Shown here: piece by piece, positions 39,685 through 53,105 of the stretch | Position numbering within the stretch: position 1 is the first letter of the stretch | Layout: each line of letters starts with the position of its first letter | Assembly (NCBI GenBank): GCA_029210645.1 | Contig: JARGFT010000001.1 | Coordinates: forward strand, 244,883-308,882 | Length of the DNA stretch: 64,000 nt | Reading direction: 5' to 3' | Origin: Anaerosomatales bacterium | GTDB taxonomy: Bacteria; Actinomycetota; Coriobacteriia; Anaerosomatales; SLCP01 | Notes under the pieces: model-generated | What the model saw: the letters and a program-made list of their open reading frames with translations, nothing else | What the model was told of the DNA's origin: nothing | The model's database searches: none | Made by a program: the position numbers and the translations under genes

Positions 39685-40338
39685 ATGCCCACCGAGACTC
39701 TCGAGGAGTACCTCGAAACTATCTACAAACTCGCCGAACGAGGCGCGGTGCGCCCTACGCCTATCGCCGAGTCGCTGGGCGTGTCGGGTCCGACAGTGAC
39801 GGCCACGCTGAAGCGGTTAGAATCGCGCGAGTTGATCACTCGCAGCGGTGGAGACGTCGTTCTCACGGATGCTGGCAGGACGCTCGCGGTGGACATCATC
39901 AGGCGCCATCGTCTTGCCGAACGCTTTCTGGTCGATGTACTCCGGTTGCCCTGGGAGGAAGCCCACGAGGACGCGTGTCGCCTGGAGCACGCACTCTCGC
40001 CGCGTGTGATGGAAGCGCTCGAGGAGTATCTCGACAACCCCGAGGTGTGTCCGCACGGGCATCCGATACCGAGCGCAGAGGGCGAGATCGTACCCGTGAA
40101 GGGGGTCCCGCTCTGCGACGTCGATAGTGGCCGTACCTCCGAGATCCTCCAGGTCTCCGAGGACGACGAGGCCATGCTGACCTATCTCGGTTCGCTTGGC
40201 ATGTACCCCGGTACGCCCGTGCGCGTGTGTGAGGTTGCACCGTTCAAAGGGCCACTATTGATCGAGGTGAACGGCACGACCTATGCACTGGGTCGGGACG
40301 TGGCCGAGCGCATACTCGTCAGCGCCGACCTCAGCTGA
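39685..40338 (+). CDS. DtxR-family metal-dependent regulator with C-terminal FeoA/SH3-like domain
   Basis: TLEEYLETIYKLAERGAVRPTPIAESLGVSGPTVTATLKRLE; C-terminal LGSLGMYPGTPVRVCEVAPFKGPLLIEVNGTTYALGRDVAERI. Confidence 0.93.
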   Translation: MPTETLEEYLETIYKLAERGAVRPTPIAESLGVSGPTVTATLKRLESRELITRSGGDVVLTDAGRTLAVDIIRRHRLAERFLVDVLRLPWEEAHEDACRLEHALSPRVMEALEEYLDNPEVCPHGHPIPSAEGEIVPVKGVPLCDVDSGRTSEILQVSEDDEAMLTYLGSLGMYPGTPVRVCEVAPFKGPLLIEVNGTTYALGRDVAERILVSADLS

Positions 40339-40351
40339 CGGGGCACTTTCT

Positions 40352-42379
40352 ATGCCCGCGTGTCACGGCCCAGTACCGTCAGAGCTCTTCCCCGAAGGGC
40401 GTCCGGAACGCCTCATCGCCTTCGCCGGAAACCCCAACGTCGGCAAGTCGACGCTTTTTAACAGCGTGACCGGCCAAGACGTCATCACGGCGCATTACGC
40501 CGGCAAGACGGTCGACGTCAACGTCGGTCATACAGTCATCGGCGAGGAGATCGCGAACGTCATCGACCTGCCCGGGACGTACGGCCTGGACGATGCTTCC
40601 GAGGTATCGCTGACCACGCGCCGCGCCCTGCTCGACCTGAGGCCAGACGCGACGATCGTCGTGCTCGATGCGTCGAACCTTACGCACAACCTCGCGCTTG
40701 CGTTCGAAGTCCTCGACTTGGGTCTGCCGGTGGTTCTCGCCGCGAACATCGCCGACGTGGCCCGGCGTGCCGGGACTGAGGTCGACGCAGCGCGACTTGC
40801 TGCGGCAACGGGTGCACGAGTCATCGAGACCGTCGCGGTGACCGGTGAGGGTATCAGCGACCTGATGACCGCGGCGCTTGAGGTTGCCGAGGAGCCACGC
40901 CCCCTTCCGACACCGCTTCACCGGTACACGATAGACGTGGAAACGTCAGTGGCCCCGCTGATCGCCACGGTGAAAAGCCGCGGTAGCAGTGCGCTGTGTC
41001 TGGAGGGGCGTCCGCTTGCGCTGCAGCTTCTCGAGGGCAGGACGGATGTGATCGAGGCACTCGAGGAGCAGGGTGACACGGGCCTGATCCGTGTTGCCGC
41101 GGAGACCCGGGTCGCCGTCGAACACCTCTCGGGCGGGCGCCCATCGTTCGTGCTGCACCGCGAGCGGCATACGCTGGCGAAGCAGGCGGCCGACGAGTGC
41201 ATATCGCAACGGAAGGTTCGCCGGCAGATCCCCTGGGAGAAGCTGGCTACCGCGCCCCTCACCGGCATCCCGATGCTCATCGCCGCGCTCGCCTCCATCT
41301 TCCTGTTGCTCTTCTTCGTGGGCGAGTTCCTCGCGGGTCTCTTCTCCTCGGGCTGGGCCGCGTACGTCTCACCGCACATCCAGGCGCTGGTCGGGGCGAT
41401 CGCCGGTGACGGACTCATCGGAAGCACGCTGCTCTGGGGGCTCGACTCCGGTATCGAGGCTGCGCTCGGTATCGGGTTGCCCTACATCCTCACCTTCTAC
41501 TTCCTGCTCGCTATCCTCGAGGACAGCGGATACCTCAACGCGGTGGCGTTCCTGTCCGACAACATGATGCACCGGCTCGGACTTCACGGGCGGGCGATCA
41601 TCCCGCTCGTCGCCGGTGCGGGGTGCAGCGTGCCTGCCGTGCTCTCAACGCGGGTACTCTCCTCCGACCGTGAGCGGTTCATCGCGGCCACGCTCGTGTC
41701 CTTCGTGCCGTGTAGCGCGCGCACGGCGGTCATACTCGGCGCGGTGGGACATTACATCGGTATCGGGCCTGCCCTCGGGGTCTATGCGGTCACGGTAGTC
41801 GTGACGATCACGGTAGGCGCGGTGATGGCCCGCGTGGTCCCGGGGCAGACGCGGGGACTCGTGATGGAGATGTTCGCCTTCCGACGCCCGAAGGTCGCCA
41901 TCGTCGCGCGCAAGGCGTGGGGGCAGTTCGTCGAGTTCCTCGTGGTCGTCATCCCGCTGGTGGTCGTAGGGAGCATCGTGCTCGGCGGGTTGTACGAGAG
42001 CGGATGGCTGTGGAGTCTGACGACCCCGCTCGACCCGCTCGTCGTCGGTCTGCTCGGTCTGCCGTCGGTTGCCGGGCTGACGCTGCTCTTCGGTGTGCTA
42101 CGCAAGGAGTTCGCACTGCAGTTGCTCGCCACCCTGGCGATCGCAAGCATGGGGGAGGAGGCGCGCGACCTCACCGCGTTCATGAGCAGTACCGACCTCT
42201 TTGTCTATGCGCTCGTGAACACGCTCGCTGTTCCGTGCATCTCGACCATCGCGGTGCTCGGGAAGGTGCTCGGTCGGAGACGGACGGCGCTCGTCGTCGC
42301 CATCACCGTCGGGACCGCGCTTGGTGTGGGGGCCTTCTTCGCGCGGGCTATTCCAATCGTCACGAACCTGCTCGGATAA
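40352..42379 (+). CDS. feoB: Ferrous iron transport protein B
   Basis: AFAGNPNVGKSTLFNSVTG, IDLPGTYGL, GAGCSVPAVLSTRVL, FVPCSARTAVI. Confidence 0.96.
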   Translation: MPACHGPVPSELFPEGRPERLIAFAGNPNVGKSTLFNSVTGQDVITAHYAGKTVDVNVGHTVIGEEIANVIDLPGTYGLDDASEVSLTTRRALLDLRPDATIVVLDASNLTHNLALAFEVLDLGLPVVLAANIADVARRAGTEVDAARLAAATGARVIETVAVTGEGISDLMTAALEVAEEPRPLPTPLHRYTIDVETSVAPLIATVKSRGSSALCLEGRPLALQLLEGRTDVIEALEEQGDTGLIRVAAETRVAVEHLSGGRPSFVLHRERHTLAKQAADECISQRKVRRQIPWEKLATAPLTGIPMLIAALASIFLLLFFVGEFLAGLFSSGWAAYVSPHIQALVGAIAGDGLIGSTLLWGLDSGIEAALGIGLPYILTFYFLLAILEDSGYLNAVAFLSDNMMHRLGLHGRAIIPLVAGAGCSVPAVLSTRVLSSDRERFIAATLVSFVPCSARTAVILGAVGHYIGIGPALGVYAVTVVVTITVGAVMARVVPGQTRGLVMEMFAFRRPKVAIVARKAWGQFVEFLVVVIPLVVVGSIVLGGLYESGWLWSLTTPLDPLVVGLLGLPSVAGLTLLFGVLRKEFALQLLATLAIASMGEEARDLTAFMSSTDLFVYALVNTLAVPCISTIAVLGKVLGRRRTALVVAITVGTALGVGAFFARAIPIVTNLLG

Positions 42380-42414
42380 CATCTCCGGGGTTCCTGTCAG
42401 AGGGGTCATCTATC

Positions 42415-42443
42415 TTGCATACCGAACATATGTTCGGTATGCT
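42415..42443 (+). promoter_or_regulatory. LexA (SOS) box within a sigma-70-like promoter, module 1
   Basis: 26-nt perfect palindrome GCATACCGAACATATGTTCGGTATGC (42417-42442) containing GAAC-N4-GTTC, between TTGCAT (42415) and TATGCT (42438). Confidence 0.88.
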
Positions 42444-42472
42444 CTGTTCCCCTCGACGTAAGAAGGTCTCCC

Positions 42473-42892
42473 GTGGGCCACAACGCTGCAATCAAAGAGC
42501 ATCGCGCGCTTCCTGAAGGGCTCCCGCTCGACCTGTTCGACTCTGCCGAGGGCCGGCGTCCGATCGTGCTCGATCTGCTCGCCACGCCCTGGCTTGTGCG
42601 GGCCTCAGAACTCCGGCTACCGGGTGACGGTGGGCTCGGGCGCCGGATCGGCGAGGCGGTCGCGGTCTCGTGGGACGCAGCCCGGCATTCGCCGGTTGCG
42701 TTCGCGTGGCGCGGGCGGGTCTACGACGTCACCTCGGTCGTGCAGACCTGGGCGGTCGAGCACGCGTGGTGGGACGCCGGGCAGCGGGTGAGCCGGCGCT
42801 GCTGGCGGGTGCTCGCCGGAGACGGTGGCACGTACGACCTCGCGTTCGAACGCCTCACGGGCGCGTGGGTCCTCCTCGGCATGCAGGACTGA
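42473..42892 (+). CDS. DUF6504-like small protein (SOS mutagenesis-associated)
   Basis: C-terminal FAWRGRVYDVTSVVQTWAVEHAWWDAGQRVSRRCWRVLAGDGGTYDLAFERLTGAWVLLGMQD resembles DUF6504; behind a LexA box. Confidence 0.7.
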   Translation: MGHNAAIKEHRALPEGLPLDLFDSAEGRRPIVLDLLATPWLVRASELRLPGDGGLGRRIGEAVAVSWDAARHSPVAFAWRGRVYDVTSVVQTWAVEHAWWDAGQRVSRRCWRVLAGDGGTYDLAFERLTGAWVLLGMQD

Positions 42893-42960
42893 GGGCCGCC
42901 TACACCGGGTATCTACCGAGGGTGAAGGAACGCTCCACAGAACCGATCGGAGGGAGCGTC

Positions 42961-43569
42961 GTGAACAACCGTGCGGTCCCGACGATCGCCATCGCGCTCC
43001 TCGTCGTAGGAGTACTCGGCATAGCCGCCACGATCGTGCTCCAGCGCTCGTCGACGCCCGCGCTCCAGGGCAGAGCCCCTGACGCCATGGATGCGATGTT
43101 CATCGAGGAGATGGTCCCGCATCACCAAGACGCGATCGATATGGCCGAGATGGCGCTCGGGCGCAGCGAACGCCCGGAGATCAGGCAGCTCGCCGAGGAC
43201 GTCATCCGGACCCAGAGCGCGGAGATCGATCAGATGCGAGCGTGGTACCGCGAGTGGTACGGCGTCGATGTGCCCGAGAGTGGCGGGCGGCCGGGCATGA
43301 TGGGTCGCGGCTCGCCAGGCATGATGCGCGGCATGATGTGGCAGGGCACGGTCGACCTGGAGGCACTGGAAGAGGCCGACGAGTTCGACAAGGTCTTCCT
43401 CGAGGCGATGGTCCCGCACCACGAGATGGGGGTCATGATGTCCCGCATGGCCGGTAGCGTCACGAGCCGGCCGCAGTTGCGTGAGCTGACGCGCTCGATC
43501 GTCCGGGCTCAGAGCGAGGAGATCGCGGACATGAGACGGTGGCACGAGGAGTGGTACGGGCGCCGGTGA
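42961..43569 (+). CDS. DUF305 protein with N-terminal membrane anchor and Met-rich linker
   Basis: Two repeats: FIEEMVPHHQDAIDMAEMAL and FLEAMVPHHEMGVMMSRMA; GRPGMMGRGSPGMMRGMMWQG between them. Confidence 0.9.
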   Translation: MNNRAVPTIAIALLVVGVLGIAATIVLQRSSTPALQGRAPDAMDAMFIEEMVPHHQDAIDMAEMALGRSERPEIRQLAEDVIRTQSAEIDQMRAWYREWYGVDVPESGGRPGMMGRGSPGMMRGMMWQGTVDLEALEEADEFDKVFLEAMVPHHEMGVMMSRMAGSVTSRPQLRELTRSIVRAQSEEIADMRRWHEEWYGRR

Positions 43570-43600
43570 TCCGGCAACCGTGCAGGCGTGAAGGAGTTGA

Positions 43601-43885
43601 ATGGCCATGATGGGACCGTACGGTTGGGGATACGACATGATGGGCGGCGGCTGGTTCGGCGGCCTGTTGATGCTTCTCTTCAGCGTGGTGGTCATCGCCG
43701 GCGTCGTGCTGCTCGTGATCTGGGCGGTGCGGCAGTCGACGGGGCAGACCGGCTCACACGGGTCTCAGTCAGCCCCGCCGCAGACGAGCTCCGATGAGGC
43801 GGTCGCGATCGCGAGGAAGCGTCTTGCGGCCGGCGAGATCACGAAAGAACAGTACGAGGACCTGATCCGCGTACTGGGTGGATGA
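43601..43885 (+). CDS. SHOCT-domain membrane protein
   Basis: One TM segment; C-terminal EAVAIARKRLAAGEITKEQYEDLIRVLGG. Confidence 0.88.
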   Translation: MAMMGPYGWGYDMMGGGWFGGLLMLLFSVVVIAGVVLLVIWAVRQSTGQTGSHGSQSAPPQTSSDEAVAIARKRLAAGEITKEQYEDLIRVLGG

Positions 43886-43923
43886 TCCGTGCACGGGAGC
43901 ATGAACTCACTCTAGCGGGCCCC

Positions 43924-43952
43924 TTGCCGGACGAACATATGTTCGATACTCT
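43924..43952 (+). promoter_or_regulatory. LexA (SOS) box within promoter, module 2
   Basis: CGAACATATGTTCG (43932-43945), TTGCCG 8 nt upstream and TACTCT 1 nt downstream, same spacing as module 1. Confidence 0.87.
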
Positions 43953-43978
43953 GGAGACCTCCGTCCGAGAGGTCTCCC

Positions 43979-47308
<3,330 letters not shown>

Positions 47309-47314
<6 letters not shown>

Positions 47315-48565
47315 CGAGCGCTCGTCTCCCTCCCGATCACCGGGAGACTGCGGGGGAGTGCCGGTGTCCCGGGCAGGATGGGCACCGTGGCGCAGGGATG
47401 TCGAGCCAAACCGTCTGTGCACCTCGTCGATGCTCTCGGCGAGTCGATCGAGTACTGGATCGGGCACGGGGGCCTCGTCGAGCAGGTCCATCTGTATCGC
47501 GCGTTCCTCGAACCCGCTCAGCCCGACCCCGATCAGGCGCACGCCCACACCCGGTGACCAGACCTCATCCAGGAGATCCAGGGTCGTCTCGACGATTCGA
47601 TCACGTGCGTCAGTGGGCGCGGGAAGCGTGCGTCGTACGGTACGGGTCGAGAAGTCACCGTAGCGGACCTTGAGCGTGACGGTTCTACCCGAGAGGTGTT
47701 TCGAGCGGAGTCGGCCTGCAACCTTGCCCGCAAGCGCGGTTATCGCAGAGCGGATATCGGCCGCGGTATGGAAATCCTCGGCAAACGTCCGCTCGTTTGA
47801 GACGGACTTCGCTGGCGGATTATCGCGGACAGGACGAAGATCGACACCCCGAGCCCGGTCGACGAGTTCCGGACCCCAGGACCCGACCACTTCCCGTGCG
47901 GTCGTCTCATCGAGGACCGCAACGTCACCAAGCGTGGTGATGCCGAGCCTTTCGAGCCGGCCAGCGGTGATCGAGCCTATGCCCGGCATGAGTCGCACCG
48001 GCAACGGGGAGAGAAAGGACGCCTCCTCTCCCGGAAGGACCATCGTGATCCCGTGGGGCTTGTCCCGGTCCGAGGCGATCTTAGCCACCGTCTTGTTGGT
48101 CGCGATTCCGATCGAGCACGACACGCCGAGGCGGTCGACCTCATCGCGGATGCGGGAGGCGATGGAGAGCGGGTGCTCCCCGGAGTGCGCACCGGGGGTG
48201 ACGTCAAGGTACGCCTCGTCTATCGATGTGGGCTGCACGTGGGGGGTGACGGAGCGGAAGATGTCCCTCACGGCGTGCGACACGTCCCCGTAGCGCTCGG
48301 CCCGCGGACGTGCCCACACGGCATCGGGACAGAGCGCGGCAGCCCGGGCGGCGGGCATCGCCGAACGGACTCCGAAACGCCGGGCCTCGTACGATGCAGC
48401 CGAGACCACTCCGCGGCGTGCGGGATCACCGCCCACGATGACCGGCCGGCCCCGCCACTCCGGATGATCGAGCTGTTCGACAGCGGCGAAGAAGGCGTCC
48501 ATGTCAACGTGGAGAACGGCCCTCCCGGACCAGTTCCTCGCGGATGTCGAATCGTGTTCGGCCAT
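47309..48565 (-). CDS. dinB: DNA polymerase IV (Y-family)
   Basis: VLHVDMDAFFAAVEQLDHPEWRGRPVIVGG, PTSIDEAYLDVT, SCSIGIATNKTVAKIASDRDKPHG; clamp-motif-like QMDLL. Confidence 0.95.
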
Positions 48566-48645
48566 AACACCACAAGTGTACCTGGCGACTCCGTCACGAG
48601 GTGAGGTCGGCTAGAATCGTTCGAGCGGTCGTCGAGAGGAGTGCC

Positions 48646-49509
48646 GTGTACATCGGTGCGCACGTGTCCGTCGCCAAGGGACTGACCTCGGCAGTGACCT
48701 ACGCGCAATCGGTCGGTTGCGAGTCGATGCAGGTCTTCGCCAAGAGCCCGCGCCGCTGGGACGGGCCTCCAACGGATGCCGATGGAGGTGTGCGGTTCGC
48801 CCGGGCACGGGAGGATGCGGGGATCGCCGCCGCCTTCACTCACACCGCCTATCTCATCAACCTGGCGTCATCCGACGACGTGCTGTGGCAGCGCTCGGTG
48901 AACGCGCTCGCCGATGAGATCACCCGGGCCCGGCTGCTGCGGGCGGACGGTGTCGCGACACACCTCGGGACACACCCGTCCGGAGAGTCGGAGGAAGCGG
49001 CGGAGAGGATCGCGACCGGCATCCGGGCAGCATTCGACCGGGCGAAGGGAGACCCGGGCTCGCCCACGAGGCTACTACTCGAGAACACGGCAGGCGGGGG
49101 AACCACCTACGGGCGCACCGTGGCCGCCATCGGCGCGGTCCTCGAGCGCTGTAAAGGAGCACGGCCGCTCCTCGGTGTGTGTCTGGATACCTGTCATGCG
49201 CATGCTGCCGGCATCGACCTTGGCACCACCGCTGCGTGGGACTCCCTTCTCGATGAGGTGGAGTCGGCGTGCGGGGCCGGTGCGATCAAGCTCATCCACG
49301 CGAACGACAGCATGTTCGAGCGGGGGTCCCATCGAGACCGGCATGCCTGGATCGGGGAGGGGACCATGGGCGTCGGAGCGTTCGAGTCGATGCTCACTCG
49401 ACCGGACCTGAAGGGCGTGTCCGTCGTGACCGAGATGCCGGGTGAGGTTCCCGAGAAGGACGTGGAGAATATCCGCAGGCTGAAGGCATTGCGGGGAGAC
49501 CAAGTGTGA
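48646..49509 (+). CDS. nfo: Endonuclease IV
   Basis: IGAHVSVAKGL, CLDTCHAHAAGIDL, HANDSMFERGSHRDRHAWIGEGTMGVGAF. Confidence 0.94.
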   Translation: MYIGAHVSVAKGLTSAVTYAQSVGCESMQVFAKSPRRWDGPPTDADGGVRFARAREDAGIAAAFTHTAYLINLASSDDVLWQRSVNALADEITRARLLRADGVATHLGTHPSGESEEAAERIATGIRAAFDRAKGDPGSPTRLLLENTAGGGTTYGRTVAAIGAVLERCKGARPLLGVCLDTCHAHAAGIDLGTTAAWDSLLDEVESACGAGAIKLIHANDSMFERGSHRDRHAWIGEGTMGVGAFESMLTRPDLKGVSVVTEMPGEVPEKDVENIRRLKALRGDQV

Positions 49510-49648
49510 CCTGCGTCACCGAGTCGGGCGCCCGAAGTGTCGAACTTCTCCCGTAGGGCGCGTGGGTTGCCGCCTGCCGCCATGGGTTCTAGCATAGAAT
49601 CCCGTGTAGGCCCGCTTCGAACGCCGACGACCATGCGAGGTGCACGCG

Positions 49649-50620
49649 ATGGGTTTCGTCCTGCTTCGCCGTGACGATGGTGAAGTCACGCTGATCACAC
49701 CGAGGATCTTCGCCACTCGTCGGGAAGCGCTCGACGAGGTTACGCGTGCCTCGGCAGATGGTCACTTGGCAGCCGATGAGGTCGTCCTGGTCGACCTGGA
49801 TGCCTCGACGCCCGTGCTGATCGTCACGCCGCCACCCGCGCAAGAGGAAGCCGTGCCGGAACACGACGAGGACTCGGCTGAACCTGAGGCAGGTACGGCC
49901 GCAGCGCTTATCGAGACCGCCGCCAGCGCTCCGCTCCCGCCGACGATCGATGTGGAGGACGCTATCGCCGAGGCGATCATCGCCGATGCCGAGGAGCGGG
50001 ATCTCGAGATCGCCGAGGCCCAAGCTCCGCCTGTCGGGCCCGTCAATGTGCCGTCCGATGACGCGGACGAGACTGCGGAGGCCGAAGAGCAGGCGGCGCC
50101 AGCCGCCGTCGAGGAGGTCTTCGAGCCCCTCGATGAACCCGGAGTGCCAACCACCCCCGTCGTCACTGCCGACGAGGAGCCTGCCGCGCGCACTTGGCCC
50201 TGGGAACCGGCGCCAGTCCCCCTCGAGTCGCCCGGCTCGTCGGTCGAAAGTGTGGCCGACGTGACAGACGAGTCCGAGCAAGAGGCGAGCACGCCCCCGA
50301 TCGCCGACGGGGATACGCCCGCTGACGAGCCTGCCGATGAGATGTCCGGCTTGCTGGCAGACCTCGAGGAGATCGGCGCGGAGGCTCCGACCCAGGAGTC
50401 CGCGGAGGAGAGAGCCGAATCACCGGCTGAACCAGCCGTCGCTGCATCTGACGCCATCCCTGAGGTATCCGCTGAACCGGAGTCATCGAAGGCGTACGAA
50501 GCGGGCGCTTCCGACATCACCACGCTCACGTGCGATGACTGCATCTACCTGAACACCTGCCCCAAGAAGGGGGAAAGCGACCCCACGAGTTGTGGCTCGT
50601 TCCAGTGGAAGTCGGTCTGA
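49649..50620 (+). CDS. Uncharacterised protein: N-terminal domain, long acidic Ala/Glu/Pro linker, C-terminal 4-Cys motif
   Basis: MGFVLLRRDDGEVTLITPRIFATRREALDE..., E/A/P-rich middle, LTCDDCIYLNTCPKKGESDPTSCGSFQWKSV end. Confidence 0.75.
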   Translation: MGFVLLRRDDGEVTLITPRIFATRREALDEVTRASADGHLAADEVVLVDLDASTPVLIVTPPPAQEEAVPEHDEDSAEPEAGTAAALIETAASAPLPPTIDVEDAIAEAIIADAEERDLEIAEAQAPPVGPVNVPSDDADETAEAEEQAAPAAVEEVFEPLDEPGVPTTPVVTADEEPAARTWPWEPAPVPLESPGSSVESVADVTDESEQEASTPPIADGDTPADEPADEMSGLLADLEEIGAEAPTQESAEERAESPAEPAVAASDAIPEVSAEPESSKAYEAGASDITTLTCDDCIYLNTCPKKGESDPTSCGSFQWKSV

Positions 50621-50653
50621 CCGCTGCGGTAGCAGGCTCAGGAAGCGGAAACT

Positions 50654-50680
50654 CGGGAGCGGCCGCATCGGCCGCTCCCG
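50654..50680 (-). terminator. Hairpin terminator 3' of rnpB (also follows the + strand gene)
   Basis: CGGGAGCGGCC-GCATC-GGCCGCTCCCG; short T-containing tract on the minus strand. Confidence 0.55.
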
Positions 50681-50694
50681 GTGCGATTCAGGTG

Positions 50695-51038
50695 GAGTGG
50701 GCCTGTAAGCCGGATTCTGTCGGGGATGATCATCTATCTGGGACCACGATCGCTCGTGACCTCGTGCGGGCTAACCCGAGCGTCGGTCGGGCCGACCTTA
50801 GCCGCTCCTATTCGCCCTTGCTCCGGGTGGGGTTTGCCAAGCCGCCACGTTGCCGTGACGCTGGTGCGCTCTTACCGCACCGTTTCAGCTTTTCCCCCGC
50901 TCGAGAGCGGGGGAGTCTTCTTTTCTGTGGCACTTTCCGTCGGATCGCTCCGCCCTGCCGTTAGCAGGCACCCTGCCCTGTGGAGTCCGGACTTTCCTCA
51001 CGAATCCTGAAGACCCGCGCGATCATCCAGCCCACTCC
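50695..51038 (-). ncRNA. rnpB: RNase P RNA (bacterial class A-like)
   Basis: Minus strand: GGAGTGGGCTGGATGATCGCGCGGG..GAGGAAAGTCCGGACTCCACAGGGCAGGGTGCCTGCTAACGGCAGG...CAGAATCCGGCTTACAGGCCCACTC; TAGAAT at 51051-51046 as -10. Confidence 0.96.
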
Positions 51039-51096
51039 GGTGATGATTCTAGCAGGTGGCGCGCCAGGTGGGGTTCAGAGGTGGCGCTGCCGAGAC

Positions 51097-52797
51097 TCAG
51101 GCGGTGTCCTGACGTCCCTGCGACTGCAGCTTCGCCCAGGCGTCCCGCAACGTGAGTGTCCGGTTGAACACCGGTGCATCAGGTGCCGACTCGATGTCCG
51201 CGCAGAAGTAGCCGAGCCGTTCGAACTGAACGGTCTGGCCCACGGCAGGGTCTGCCAGCGCCGGTTCGACGAAGCACGTCGGCAGAACCGTCTCCGACTC
51301 GGGGTTCAAGTCTTCGAAGAGGTCGCGCCCGTCGCTACCGGGGTATGGATCGCCGAAGAGGTGGTCATACAGCCGCACCTCGGCGGGAACGGCGTGAGCA
51401 CAGGAAACCCAGTGAAGGGTGGCCTTGGGACGGCGTCCGTCAGGTGCGCTGCCGCCTCGCGTGTCGGGATCGTACGTGCAGCGCAGCTCTGTGATGGTGC
51501 CATCTGCGTCCTTGACGACGTCGGTGCAGGTGACGAAGTACGCGGACCGCAGGCGGACCTCGCGGCCGGGAGCGAGGCGGAAGAACTTCTTGGGCGGGTC
51601 CTCCATGAAGTCGTCGCGCTCGATCCAGAGTTCCCGGGTGAAGGGCACGGTGCGCGTCCCGGCCGCCGGGTCCTCGGGATTGTTGACGACGTCGAGCTCC
51701 TCGACCTGGTCCTCCGGATAGTTCTCGATGACCAGCTTGACGGGATTGAGAACCGCGAAGCGGCGCAGGGCGGTCCGGTTCAGCACGTTGCGCACCGCAT
51801 GATGGAGCATCTCGACCTCCACGATGCTGTCTGCCCGTGCGACCCCGATCATCGCCGCGAAGTCGCGGATCCCCTCGGCAGGGAATCCCCTCCGCCGCAG
51901 AGCGGAGATCGTCGGCATTCGCGGATCGTCCCATCCGCGTACGTGTCCCTCGGACACGAGACGCAGAAGCACTCGCTTGGAGAGCACGGTGTGCGTGAGG
52001 TTCAAGCGTGCGAACTCGTACTGGCGCGGCCTGGAGGGCACCGGCAGGTTCTCGACGAACCAGTCGTACAGCGGTCGGTGGTCCTGGAACTCCAGCGTGC
52101 AGATCGAGTGCGTGATGTTCTCGATGGCATCGGACTGCCCGTGAGCGAAATCGTACGACGGGTAGATGCACCACGCGTCACCCGTGCGAGGGTGTGGCGC
52201 GTGCAGGATACGGTACATCACCGGGTCGCGGAAGTTGATGTTGGGCGAGGCCATGTCGATCTTCGCGCGCAGGACTCGCGATCCGTTGGGGAACTCGCCG
52301 GCGCGCATCCTCTCGAAGAGGTCGAGGTTCTCGTCGACCGAGCGGTTTCGCCACGGACTCTCGATGCCCGGCTCGGTCAGGGTGCCCCGGTGCTCGCGGA
52401 TCTCGTCCGCGGAAAGGTCGTCGACGTAGGCCTTGCCGTCCCGGATCAGGTGGACGGCCCACGCGTAGAGCTGTTCGAAGTAGTCCGAGGCGAAGTAGAG
52501 GTGTTCGCCCCAGTCGAAACCGAGCCAGCGGACGTCCTCCTCGATCGAATCGATGAACTCCTGCTCTTCCTTGATCGGGTTCGTGTCGTCGAATCGCAGG
52601 TGGCAGCGGCCACCGAACTCCTCGGCGATACCGAAGTTCAGGCAGATCGACTTCGCATGTCCGATGTGCAGGTAGCCGTTGGGCTCCGGAGGGAATCGCG
52701 TGACGACCGACTCATGCCGGCCTTCACGCAGGTCAGCGGCGACGATCTCGCGCAGGAAGTCAGCGCGCTCGGGTGCGGGTGCGGGATTGGTGTCCAT
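51097..52797 (-). CDS. glnS: Glutaminyl-tRNA synthetase
   Basis: [64 protein letters not shown]; start MDTNPAPAP. Confidence 0.95.
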   Translation of the reverse strand: MDTNPAPAPERADFLREIVAADLREGRHESVVTRFPPEPNGYLHIGHAKSICLNFGIAEEFGGRCHLRFDDTNPIKEEQEFIDSIEEDVRWLGFDWGEHLYFASDYFEQLYAWAVHLIRDGKAYVDDLSADEIREHRGTLTEPGIESPWRNRSVDENLDLFERMRAGEFPNGSRVLRAKIDMASPNINFRDPVMYRILHAPHPRTGDAWCIYPSYDFAHGQSDAIENITHSICTLEFQDHRPLYDWFVENLPVPSRPRQYEFARLNLTHTVLSKRVLLRLVSEGHVRGWDDPRMPTISALRRRGFPAEGIRDFAAMIGVARADSIVEVEMLHHAVRNVLNRTALRRFAVLNPVKLVIENYPEDQVEELDVVNNPEDPAAGTRTVPFTRELWIERDDFMEDPPKKFFRLAPGREVRLRSAYFVTCTDVVKDADGTITELRCTYDPDTRGGSAPDGRRPKATLHWVSCAHAVPAEVRLYDHLFGDPYPGSDGRDLFEDLNPESETVLPTCFVEPALADPAVGQTVQFERLGYFCADIESAPDAPVFNRTLTLRDAWAKLQSQGRQDTA

Positions 52798-52867
52798 GGA
52801 GGCAGAGGATAGCACAGGAAACAGCAGGAGGCCCCCTCTACATGAGAGGAGGCCTCCGTTGTCTGTT

Positions 52868-52942
52868 GGTAGCCCGTACGGGATTCGAACCCGTGATTTC
52901 CGCCTTGAGAGGGCGGCGTCCTCACCGCTAGACCAACGGGCC
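52868..52942 (-). tRNA. tRNA-Glu (CTC)
   Basis: Minus strand GGCCCGTTGGTCTAGCGGTGAGGACGCCGCCCTCTCAAGGCGGAAATCACGGGTTCGAATCCCGTACGGGCTACCA; cloverleaf, CTC anticodon, encoded CCA. Confidence 0.96.
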
Positions 52943-52946
52943 ATAC

Positions 52947-53022
52947 TGGCTGGGGTGCTAGGGCTCGAACCTAGACTCTCCGGAACCAGAATCCGGCGTG
53001 TTGCCAGTTACACCACACCCCA
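52947..53022 (-). tRNA. tRNA-Gln (CTG)
   Basis: Minus strand TGGGGTGTGGTGTAACTGGCAACACGCCGGATTCTGGTTCCGGAGAGTCTAGGTTCGAGCCCTAGCACCCCAGCCA; CTG anticodon, encoded CCA. Confidence 0.96.
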
Positions 53023-53105
53023 ACACGCACCTTCTACGCCAGGGCGCGGATAGCAATACTACGGGGGCCGCGTTCGGCCTGTCAACCCTCACAAGCCGAG
53101 AGTGT

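Noticed and set aside
50895-50925. CCCCCGCTCGAGAGCGGGGGAG palindrome as a mobile-element end or terminator
   Set aside because: It is an internal helix of RNase P RNA on the minus strand.
50980-52812. 610-aa plus-strand ORF opposite glnS
   Set aside because: Antisense shadow of GlnRS; begins inside rnpB and shows no recognisable domains.
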